Source of the DNA: SAR202 cluster bacterium
GTDB lineage: Bacteria > Chloroflexota > Dehalococcoidia > UBA3495
Assembly (NCBI GenBank): GCA_009392775.1
Contig: VFFT01000120.1
Location: 1 to 6,921 of the forward strand
DNA: 6,921 nt
Direction: 5' to 3'
This document shows, piece after piece, positions 1-6,009 of this stretch. The translations under genes were made by a program, and so were the position numbers. The notes under the pieces were generated by a model that saw only the letters and a list, made by a program, of their open reading frames with translations, was not told the DNA's origin and did not search any database. Position 1 is the stretch's first letter. Every line of letters begins with the position of its first letter.

Positions 1-54
1 ACTATAAAAGCCAGTCATCAGCCGAAGCTTCGGCTGATGACTGGCTTTTATAGT
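1..54. terminator. Perfect 54-base palindrome, likely bidirectional intrinsic terminator
   Basis: Bases 1-27 are the exact reverse complement of 28-54, with a HindIII-like AAGCTT at the centre. As RNA this gives a long GC-containing stem (GCCAGTCATCAG paired with CTGATGACTGGC) with a small apical loop. It is preceded by AAAA and followed by TTTTATAG, so both strands carry a stem plus a U-tract. That is the form of a bidirectional Rho-independent terminator. It would end transcription from a gene beyond the left edge and insulate the quinone operon that follows. The palindrome starts at base 1, so it may extend further outside the window. Confidence 0.8.
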
Positions 55-176
55 TCTTCACAATCTCTGCATAATGACCTACCATATTATTAGATATGCA
101 CGTTAAAGCCTATCTGCTAATGCACCATAATAAACTAGCATTTGCACTCAATTAGATGGATATAGATTAACTCTAC
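55..176 (+). promoter_or_regulatory. Leader of the quinone operon, with weak promoter-like elements
   Basis: This non-coding stretch lies between the terminator and the first quinone gene, so the operon promoter should be here. No strong sigma-70 match is visible. Candidate 1 is TTAAAG (103-108), a 17-base spacer, then CATAAT (126-131). Candidate 2 is TTGCAC (142-147) with a TANNNT-like TAGATT (163-168) ending 8 bases before the ATG, which would give an almost leaderless transcript. No clear Shine-Dalgarno sequence precedes the ATG at 177. TGCAC occurs three times (97, 121, 143). No convincing riboswitch or hairpin was seen. Confidence 0.3.
97..147 (+). repeat. Three spaced TGCAC direct repeats, possible operator
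   Basis: TGCAC occurs at 97-101, 121-125 and 143-147, in the contexts ATATGCACG, TAATGCACC and ATTTGCACT. Start-to-start distances are 24 and 22 bases, close to two helical turns. Repeats on one face of the DNA ahead of an operon could bind a regulator. A five-base word recurring three times in AT-rich DNA can also happen by chance, so this is only suggestive. Confidence 0.2.
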
Positions 177-1634
177 ATGAGATTTAAGAACTTAAGCGAA
201 TATATTACTTACCTAGAGCAGAAGGGTGACCTTCGTAGGATAACAACAGAGGTCGACTGGGACTTAGAAATAACGGAGATCTCAGATAGAATGGTCAAAT
301 CAGGTGGCCCAGCTCTTCTCTTTGAAAATGTTATTGGATACGATACCCCAGTTCTCATCAACATGTTTTCAAGCGACCAACGGATGAAATGGGCGTTAGG
401 GGTAGACAACTTAGACGATTTGGCAGAACGCATTCACAACCTACTCCAGATGATGCAGGGCCCACCAGACGGTCTATTAAACCGCCTTAAGGCTCTAGGC
501 CAAATAATACGGATTGGTTCATTTCAACCAAAAACCGTTAGTACAGCACCCTGTCAAGAGATCACCCTTTCAGGAGATCAGGTTGATCTATTTAAGTTTC
601 CAATCATACGATGCTGGCCTGGCGACGGGGGCAGATATATCACACTTCCTCTGGTAATAACCAAAGACCCAATATCCGGGGTACAAAATTACGGAATGTA
701 CCGCATGCAAGTGTATGACTCAAAGACCACCGGAATGCATTGGCAAACCCATAAAGTGGGTGCGAACCATTACAGACTGAATAGCGCGAATGAATCCACG
801 AGTTTCGAAGTAGCAGTAGCTTTAGGCGGGGACCCAGCCACCATATGGTCAGGGTCAGCCCCGCTACCACCAGATATCGACGAAATGGCTGTGGCCGGAT
901 TTATCAGGGAAGACGGAGTTGATCTCGTGAAATGCAAAAGCGTCGACCTCATGGTTCCAGCTGAGGCAGAGATCATACTAGAGGGCTACGTCAATGTCGG
1001 AGAGCTTCGAAGTGAAGGCCCATTCGGAGATCACACAGGCTATTATTCCATGGAAGATGACTATCCAGTATTTCATGTGACAACCATCACTCATCGAAAG
1101 AACCCGATTTACCCAACAACATTTGTAGGACGCCCCCCCACTGAAGACCACTGGATGGGCAAGGTTACTGAGCGAATGTTTATGCCCATGATCAAGTTGA
1201 TTATACCTGAGGTAATAGATATTAATATGCCTGCCGAAGGTATTTTCCACAATTTGGTCATAGTCTCTATAAAGAAGGATTATCCAGGACAGGCTAGAAA
1301 AGTAATTTTCGGCCTCTGGGGCTTAGGATTGATGAGTCTATCAAAAACCATAGTTGTAGTAGACCACACTGTCGATGTCCAAAATCTCTCAGAAGTAGCC
1401 TGGCGAGTATCAGCTAACATTAACCCGGGGCGAGATCTCGTAGTAGTAGATGGCCCAATTGATGACCTTGACATAGGGTCTCCAACAGCTAAATTCGGAA
1501 GCAAACTAGGAATAGATGCAACACAGAAATTACCAGAAGAAGGGTACACCCGAGAATGGCCTCCCGATATAGAGATGTCCGCTGAAATAAAAGCTTTGGT
1601 CGACAGAAAATGGTCAGAGTATGGCATCGATTAG
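177..1634 (+). CDS. ubiD: UbiD-family prenyl-FMN-dependent decarboxylase (quinone biosynthesis)
   Basis: This 485-residue protein is full length for the family. It is expected to decarboxylate a (prenylated) aromatic acid using prenylated FMN made by UbiX, two genes downstream. Visible signatures include the N-terminal MRFKNLSEYITYLEQKGDL, the NYGMYRMQ cofactor-region motif (171-178), LEGYV with a probable metal-ligand Glu269, EGPFGDHTGYY (280-290), VGRPPTEDHWMGK (317-329) and GIDATQKLPEEGY (445-457). The start at 177 fits the family N-terminus, although no good ribosome binding site precedes it. The gene opens a four-gene quinone cluster and its 3' end overlaps ubiA by 14 bases, implying cotranscription and translational coupling. 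Context and length suggest the MqnL-like branch (menaquinone by the futalosine route, compare SCO4490 from memory). True 3-octaprenyl-4-hydroxybenzoate decarboxylase is the alternative. The family call is firm; the exact substrate is inferred. Confidence 0.93.
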   Translation: MRFKNLSEYITYLEQKGDLRRITTEVDWDLEITEISDRMVKSGGPALLFENVIGYDTPVLINMFSSDQRMKWALGVDNLDDLAERIHNLLQMMQGPPDGLLNRLKALGQIIRIGSFQPKTVSTAPCQEITLSGDQVDLFKFPIIRCWPGDGGRYITLPLVITKDPISGVQNYGMYRMQVYDSKTTGMHWQTHKVGANHYRLNSANESTSFEVAVALGGDPATIWSGSAPLPPDIDEMAVAGFIREDGVDLVKCKSVDLMVPAEAEIILEGYVNVGELRSEGPFGDHTGYYSMEDDYPVFHVTTITHRKNPIYPTTFVGRPPTEDHWMGKVTERMFMPMIKLIIPEVIDINMPAEGIFHNLVIVSIKKDYPGQARKVIFGLWGLGLMSLSKTIVVVDHTVDVQNLSEVAWRVSANINPGRDLVVVDGPIDDLDIGSPTAKFGSKLGIDATQKLPEEGYTREWPPDIEMSAEIKALVDRKWSEYGID

Positions 1635-2514
1635 CAACACGATTTTATATGTCTCACAAAAAGTGTATGGGAAACTAGGCCTCTATTCATCATCAATTAG
1701 GATCTGGGAATCTTTATTTGCACTGCCATTTGCATACATGGGGATGATTTTAGCCAACCAGTCCTGGCCCGGATTAGAAATATTTATATGGATCACTGCA
1801 GCTATGTTCGGGGCTAGGACTTTAGCCATGTCCGCTAATCGATTGATAAATGCCAAGGAAGATTCTCTAAATCCACGCACCCAGAACCGCCATATTCCAC
1901 AAGGACTATTAAATAGTAAAGAAGTATTGGCCATGATGGGAGTTGGCTTAATTATTTTTCTTGTGTCCGCATCGCAATTAAACACATTAGCATTGGCATT
2001 AGCCCCCATAACCGCCGTATATATCACCATTTATTCATTCGCTAAATACTACACCTGGGGATGTAATTTTATATTAGGGATTGCCCTATCGATTGCACCG
2101 GCTGGGGCATGGATCGGCGTTACGGGCCAAATCGAATGGCAAACGGTCCTGTTATCAGCTGCCGTAGCACTGTGGGCTGGTGGATTTGATATTATTTATG
2201 CCTGCACTGATTACAATTTTGACAAGGAGAACGGCATTCATTCAGTTCCCGCTAGATTTGGCATATCTGGGGCGTTAAAAATCGTCAAAGTGATGCATTC
2301 TCTATCAGCTATTCTGCTGTTGATCCTAGCAATCGTTTTATCCCTAGGATATTTCTTCTACATAGGCTGGTTCATTGCAGTTATACTGTTAATATACGAA
2401 AATAGATTAGTTAACCCTAATGATTTATCAAAGGTTGGGATAGCATTTTTTCGGGTTAATAGCTACATATCAATTCAATTATTAATATTTACTAGCCTTT
2501 CCCTAGTATTTTGA
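1621..2514 (+). CDS. ubiA: UbiA-family membrane polyprenyltransferase (MqnP-like)
   Basis: This 297-residue integral membrane protein has about eight or nine hydrophobic segments (for example near 34-48, 51-68, 103-118, 121-137, 149-167, 175-195, 225-258 and 275-297). It should transfer a polyprenyl chain from its diphosphate to an aromatic acid. The LFALPFAYMG entry motif (32-41), NPRTQNRHIPQG (84-95) and SVPARFG (208-214) are typical of the UbiA/MqnP branch. The second Asp-rich motif is intact (DIIYACTDYNFD, Asp197 and Asp201). The first motif reads NRLINAKED (73-81), where the family normally has NRxxDxxxD, so Asn77 (codon AAT, 1849-1851) replaces the first Asp and Asp81 is kept. The ATG lies inside the end of ubiD. 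The neighbours ubiD and ubiX support a role in quinone tail addition. Family assignment is firm; substrate and full activity are less certain because of Asn77. Confidence 0.9.
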   Translation: MASISNTILYVSQKVYGKLGLYSSSIRIWESLFALPFAYMGMILANQSWPGLEIFIWITAAMFGARTLAMSANRLINAKEDSLNPRTQNRHIPQGLLNSKEVLAMMGVGLIIFLVSASQLNTLALALAPITAVYITIYSFAKYYTWGCNFILGIALSIAPAGAWIGVTGQIEWQTVLLSAAVALWAGGFDIIYACTDYNFDKENGIHSVPARFGISGALKIVKVMHSLSAILLLILAIVLSLGYFFYIGWFIAVILLIYENRLVNPNDLSKVGIAFFRVNSYISIQLLIFTSLSLVF

Positions 2515-2542
2515 CAATGCATCGCTCATCCAACAAACCTAC

Positions 2543-2547
2543 GAGAG
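2543..2547 (+). promoter_or_regulatory. Weak ribosome binding site for ubiX
   Basis: GAGAG lies 6 bases before the ATG at 2554 in the 39-base gap after ubiA. It is a partial match to the anti-Shine-Dalgarno complement and supports the chosen start. Confidence 0.4.
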
Positions 2548-2553
2548 TAATAA

Positions 2554-3147
2554 ATGTCTGAGAAGCCAATAATTGTCGGTATATCTGGAGCTAGCGGCGC
2601 CGCCATCGCTAAAGCAACCATTGACGAACTACTTCATCGAGAGATCCCTACCGTAGCAGTGTGCTCTAATGGAGGAAAACTAGTCTGGCAAGATGAGTTG
2701 GATGTTTCCTTTAACCAAACCCTGTCAGAATGGCAAGAATATCCAATGTTCGAACATTATCCAATAAACGACCTGAGAGCCCCGATAGCTAGTGGAACAT
2801 TTCCTACAGCAGGTATGGTTATAGTGCCATGCAGCATGAACAGTCTTGCTTCATTAGCTCACGGCATCTCAAACAACTTGTTACTTAGGTCCGCTGATGT
2901 ATGCATGAAAGAGAAGCGCAATTTAACAATAGTTCCAAGAGAAACTCCATTACATAGCATACACATTGAGAACATGCTTACCCTGTCCAAGATCGGGGTC
3001 ACCATCTTGCCTCCTGAACCGGCTTTTTATCTAAAACCTTCTACCATTGACGATATTGTTAAGTTCGTTGTAAGTAGAATATTTGTATCCCTACAAATAG
3101 ATTCAGAACTCCATAACGACCTTCAGTACCAACAAAAAGCCGACTAA
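2554..3147 (+). CDS. ubiX: Flavin prenyltransferase UbiX
   Basis: This 197-residue protein has the usual length of the family. UbiX joins a dimethylallyl group to reduced FMN to make prenylated FMN, the cofactor of UbiD decarboxylases. The Rossmann-like N-terminus carries GISGASGA (9-16). The core has IASGTFPTAGMVIVPCSM (78-95) and AHGISNNLLLRSADV (102-116), followed by VPRETPLHSIHIENM (127-141) and LPPEPAFY (152-159). Lys119, Glu130, Tyr159 and Arg175 line up, each offset by ten, with the Lys129, Glu140, Tyr169 and Arg185 I recall as active-site residues of Pseudomonas UbiX. The enzyme therefore looks complete. It sits 39 bases after ubiA and shares the operon with its client ubiD. The last 20 residues or so are polar and poorly conserved in type. 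A paralogous Pad1-type role is possible, but the chemistry is the same. Confidence 0.96.
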   Translation: MSEKPIIVGISGASGAAIAKATIDELLHREIPTVAVCSNGGKLVWQDELDVSFNQTLSEWQEYPMFEHYPINDLRAPIASGTFPTAGMVIVPCSMNSLASLAHGISNNLLLRSADVCMKEKRNLTIVPRETPLHSIHIENMLTLSKIGVTILPPEPAFYLKPSTIDDIVKFVVSRIFVSLQIDSELHNDLQYQQKAD

Positions 3148-3197
3148 CCGATATCCCATTGACGCCTAGAAGCCAAATACTCACCGATCTATCAAAC

Positions 3198-3201
3198 GAG
3201 G
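3198..3201 (+). promoter_or_regulatory. Ribosome binding site that decides the TTG start of ubiE
   Basis: GAGG (within AACGAGG) ends 6 bases before TTG at 3208. The reading frame upstream has no ATG before a TGA stop at 3160-3162, so TTG is the best start. It is the clearest Shine-Dalgarno-like match in the window and accompanies the only clearly non-ATG start. Confidence 0.6.
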
Positions 3202-3207
3202 TTTCCA

Positions 3208-3924
3208 TTGGCCACGCTTAAAGGACAAGAACGCCAAAAGTATGTAGCTGATCTATTCTCACGAATAGCGAAGCATTACGATCTAATGAACACTCTCATG
3301 ACCTTCGGCATGCATCGTCGATGGAAAAAATCGACGGCTAAATTGACTTGTACCAACTTGAGTGGAGTTGCATTAGATATAGCCACTGGTACTGGAGACC
3401 TAGCTGTCCAATTGGCTTACCAGCCCGGGATAAAACACTCAGTTGGAATTGACCTCATCCCGGAAATGATAAACCTCGCTAAATTAAAATCTAACAAAAT
3501 AAAATTATCGGAAAAAACTACATTCATCATAGGAGACGCGGTAAATTTACCTTTCCCAGACAATACTTTCGCTTGTGCAACAGCAGGATTCAGCCTACGG
3601 AATATGCCTGACCTGAACACAGCGATAAAAGAAATGGTGCGGGTAGTAAAACCCGAAGGCAGGATAACGACACTAGAGTTAACACCAATGAATAATGGTC
3701 TGCGGGGACGTGTATTCCGATTCTATTTTCACAGAATCGTACCACTAGTCGGGTACATCATAGCCAGAGACAGGTCAGCTTACACTTATCTACCTCAATC
3801 GGTTGATTACTTTCTGGAATCAGACAGCTTAGCCGAAGTCATGCGTAGCGCCGGGTTAATAGACGTCGGCTACCAAAAGGTAGGATGTGGTACAGTCGCT
3901 ATTCACCACGGGATAAAAATTTGA
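3208..3924 (+). CDS. ubiE: Ubiquinone/menaquinone C-methyltransferase UbiE/MenG
   Basis: This 238-residue class I SAM-dependent methyltransferase C-methylates the quinone ring after decarboxylation: demethylmenaquinone to menaquinone, or the equivalent ubiquinone step. The N-terminal VADLFSRIAKHYDLMN (13-28) is the family signature before the Rossmann fold. Motif I is LDIATGTGDLA (56-66), Asp82 is in the expected acidic position after strand 2, and GDAVNLPFPDNTF (109-121) follows. FSLRNMPD (128-135) varies from the usual FGLRN. LELTP (156-160), YTYLPQSV (192-199) and the C-terminal GTVAIHHGIK (228-237) are diagnostic. Translation begins at TTG with GAGG at good spacing. The gene is 60 bases after ubiX and completes the ubiD-ubiA-ubiX-ubiE module. 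MenG is favoured over a ubiquinone role by the MqnP/MqnL-like neighbours, but sequence alone does not separate the two. Confidence 0.94.
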   Translation: MATLKGQERQKYVADLFSRIAKHYDLMNTLMTFGMHRRWKKSTAKLTCTNLSGVALDIATGTGDLAVQLAYQPGIKHSVGIDLIPEMINLAKLKSNKIKLSEKTTFIIGDAVNLPFPDNTFACATAGFSLRNMPDLNTAIKEMVRVVKPEGRITTLELTPMNNGLRGRVFRFYFHRIVPLVGYIIARDRSAYTYLPQSVDYFLESDSLAEVMRSAGLIDVGYQKVGCGTVAIHHGIKI

Positions 3925-4040
3925 AGAGTCCACTTAATATTTAGAAAATCACCAACTGGTATTTACGGGCACTTGTAGCGCAAAGTTGAATACGATAAAC
4001 TTTCTTTGAAATTCCAACAATATAAAAGCGCAGATACACT
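3925..4040 (+). promoter_or_regulatory. Gap before prfA, possible separate promoter
   Basis: The 116-base gap is the longest inside the plus-strand gene series, so prfA-prmC may have its own promoter. TATAAA (4021-4026) is a good -10-like box 14 bases before the prfA ATG, but no good -35 sits 16-18 bases upstream. TTGAAA at 4006-4011 is too close and TTGAAT at 3986-3991 too far. TTGTAG (3973-3978) with GATAAA (3994-3999) at 15-base spacing is a second weak option. No intrinsic terminator after ubiE was found, so read-through from the quinone operon is also possible. Confidence 0.25.
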
Positions 4041-5120
4041 ATGGACTCTATATTCGAGAAACTTACTCCAATCGTAAACCGGTACAACGAGATAGAGGAA
4101 TCTATGTCTCAACCGGATATAGCTGCGGATTTCGAGCAGATACAACTATTAGCCAAAGAAAGAGCGTCATTAGAAGACTTAGTCGAAATCTCACGACAGC
4201 ACCATGATCTGGAGCAGGAATACGAAGATTTAAAAAGCATTTCTGACGAAGGTAGCGACGCAGAACTAGTTCAAATGGCTCGAGAAGAGTTAGGCGGTAT
4301 AAGCTCTCGATTAGACGATCTGGCAGAAACCTTGAAAATAGCCCTGCTTCCTAAAGATCCCAATGACGAGAGAGACGTCATCGTTGAGGTCAGATCGGGA
4401 GCAGGAGGACAAGAGGCTAGCTTGTTCGCGGCTGATTTATACCGACTCTATACCAGGTACGCCCAGTTACATAACTGGCAGGTGGACGTGATGGACTCAA
4501 ATCCCTCTGATCTCGGTGGCTTTAACAAAATCGTTTTAGAGATAAAAGGAAAAGGTGCCTTCAGCCGACTGAAATATGAACGTGGAGTTCATAGAGTACA
4601 GCGCGTACCTAACACTGAATCCCAAGGTAGAATTCATACATCTACTGCGACAGTAGCAGTACTACCAGAAGCAGACGAAATAGACATAAAGATTAATCCT
4701 GATGATTTAAGGATAGACATATTCCATGCAGGTGGTCACGGCGGTCAAAACGTAAACAAAGTGGCCACAGCCGTCCGCATAGTCTATGAACCTACAAACC
4801 TAGTAGTAGTATGTCAAGACGAACGTTCCCAGCATAAGAATAAACAAAGGGCTATGTCTATGCTACGAGCAAAGCTATTTGAATCGGAGCAGCAGAAGCA
4901 CGACGCAGAAATCAGCGAAAACCGTAAATCTCAAGTTGGTACTGCTGAACGCTCGGAAAAAATACGAACGTACAATTACCCGCAGGATAGGATCACAGAT
5001 CACAGGATATCTGGCAGCTTCCATGGCGTCCAAAAAATAATGGATGGAGAGCTCAACGATTTAATCGATGCTCTCGCTTCGTATGAACAAGCCCAACTTC
5101 TAGAAAAAGTAACAGCCTAA
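4041..5120 (+). CDS. prfA: Peptide chain release factor 1 (RF1)
   Basis: This 359-residue protein has the usual RF1 length. RF1 reads UAA and UAG stop codons in the ribosomal A site and triggers peptide release. The N-terminal helical domain covers about 1-105. The codon-recognition domain carries RVPNTESQGRIHTS (188-201), where PNT (190-192) occupies the RF1 PxT anticodon-like position; RF2 would have SPF. The catalytic loop is GGHGGQNVN (231-239) with the GGQ at 234-236, followed by CQDERSQHKNK (258-268) and RTYNYPQDRITDHR (309-322), all standard. Relative to the common GAGGQHVNTTDSAVRI form, the loop has His233 and NKVATAVRI. The start is set by the family N-terminus; no clear ribosome binding site is visible. 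prmC, whose product methylates this GGQ, follows after 7 bases. Confidence 0.97.
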   Translation: MDSIFEKLTPIVNRYNEIEESMSQPDIAADFEQIQLLAKERASLEDLVEISRQHHDLEQEYEDLKSISDEGSDAELVQMAREELGGISSRLDDLAETLKIALLPKDPNDERDVIVEVRSGAGGQEASLFAADLYRLYTRYAQLHNWQVDVMDSNPSDLGGFNKIVLEIKGKGAFSRLKYERGVHRVQRVPNTESQGRIHTSTATVAVLPEADEIDIKINPDDLRIDIFHAGGHGGQNVNKVATAVRIVYEPTNLVVVCQDERSQHKNKQRAMSMLRAKLFESEQQKHDAEISENRKSQVGTAERSEKIRTYNYPQDRITDHRISGSFHGVQKIMDGELNDLIDALASYEQAQLLEKVTA

Positions 5121-5127
5121 TCCTCTT

Positions 5128-5994
5128 ATGGCATCCTTAAGACAAGTTTTACAACAAACCCATAGGACCCTAGAATCCTACGACATTCCCGATTCCCGTC
5201 TGGAAGCCGAAGTAGCCTTGATGAACGTATTGAGAATTCCCCGTCAAGATATATTCTCCCAACAGGAATCAGAAGTAACCCCTCAGCAAGAGCAAGCATT
5301 GGAGGAAATATTAGACCGCCGCCAAAAACGCGAGCCATTAGCATACATCTTGGGTTACAAAGAATTTTATGGCATCAATTTACTAGTCAATCCCAACGTG
5401 TTAATACCAAGACCAGAAACTGAATTCCTAGTCGAACATACCCTCTTTATGGCGCTAATGGGCATGGAATCTGCAGACCTAGTTATTGCAGATATCGGAA
5501 CCGGAACAGGAGCAATAGCAATAAACCTTGGAATTCACCTACCATCCGCAAGGGTATATGCAATAGACAACTTCGACCCAGTTCTTGATGTAACCAGCTA
5601 TAACGTGCGATCCCATAACGTGACTGACAGGGTCACTCTCCTTAAAGGTAACTTATTAGACCCCCTTCCAGAACCAGTGGATGTGATAGTAGCTAACTTA
5701 CCGTATGTACCATCCGATCGAATACCTACCCTACAACCAGAAATACAATGGGAACCTAAGACGGCTCTTGACGGTGGTGACAATGGTCTAGACCTAATTA
5801 ATGAATTACTAAGTCAAGCTGCTGCGGGTAGATTAAAACCTCACGGCGTAATAATTCTCGAGATAGATCCTGAGCAAGTCCAGCCAGTGAAAGAGCTCGC
5901 AAACCAGCTGTTCCAAGAATCCGAGATAACTGTGGAAAAAGATCTGGCTCAAATGGACCGGATGCTTGTTATAAATCTCTCACCCGAGTATTAA
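5128..5994 (+). CDS. prmC: Release factor glutamine methyltransferase PrmC (HemK)
   Basis: This 288-residue SAM-dependent enzyme N5-methylates the Gln of the GGQ motif in release factors; its substrate RF1 is encoded immediately upstream. The N-terminal helical release-factor-binding domain (about 1-75) ends in REPLAYILGYKEFYG (68-82). VLIPRPETE (91-99) is the family hallmark. Motif I is ADIGTGTGAIAINLG (121-135). The catalytic motif reads NLPY (190-193; codons AAC TTA CCG TAT at 5695-5706) where PrmC usually has NPPY. EPKTALDGGDNGLDL (209-223) and a C-terminal LEIDPEQ (244-250) complete the fold. The length is normal. Only 7 bases separate it from prfA and there is no Shine-Dalgarno sequence, so coupling to prfA translation is likely. 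Synteny makes PrmC far more likely than the related ribosomal-protein methyltransferase PrmB. Confidence 0.95.
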   Translation: MASLRQVLQQTHRTLESYDIPDSRLEAEVALMNVLRIPRQDIFSQQESEVTPQQEQALEEILDRRQKREPLAYILGYKEFYGINLLVNPNVLIPRPETEFLVEHTLFMALMGMESADLVIADIGTGTGAIAINLGIHLPSARVYAIDNFDPVLDVTSYNVRSHNVTDRVTLLKGNLLDPLPEPVDVIVANLPYVPSDRIPTLQPEIQWEPKTALDGGDNGLDLINELLSQAAAGRLKPHGVIILEIDPEQVQPVKELANQLFQESEITVEKDLAQMDRMLVINLSPEY

Positions 5995-6009
5995 AGGTTC
6001 CTAGAGGTA

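Noticed and set aside
55..176. Riboswitch or small RNA in the leader of the quinone operon
   Set aside because: No conserved riboswitch core or stable stem-loop was found by eye, and the region is AT-rich and short.
978..1627. Minus-strand open frames inside ubiD (978-1250 and 1280-1627)
   Set aside because: They lie opposite a strongly conserved gene, have no recognisable domain, and look like antisense shadows.
1683..2030. Minus-strand open frame opposite ubiA
   Set aside because: No family resemblance and it is fully covered by the membrane prenyltransferase on the plus strand.
3950..3959. ACCAACTGGT inverted repeat after ubiE as a terminator
   Set aside because: A four-base stem with a two-base loop and no T-tract cannot be an intrinsic terminator.
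3963..4145. Small minus-strand open frame (60 codons) covering the ubiE-prfA gap and the start of prfA
   Set aside because: It overlaps the conserved prfA N-terminus, has no ribosome binding site I can see and no recognisable motif.
4608..4616. PNT in the release factor as a sign of changed stop-codon reading
   Set aside because: The middle residue of the RF1 PxT motif varies in normal RF1 proteins, and genes here end in TAA, TAG and TGA, so an ordinary code is expected.
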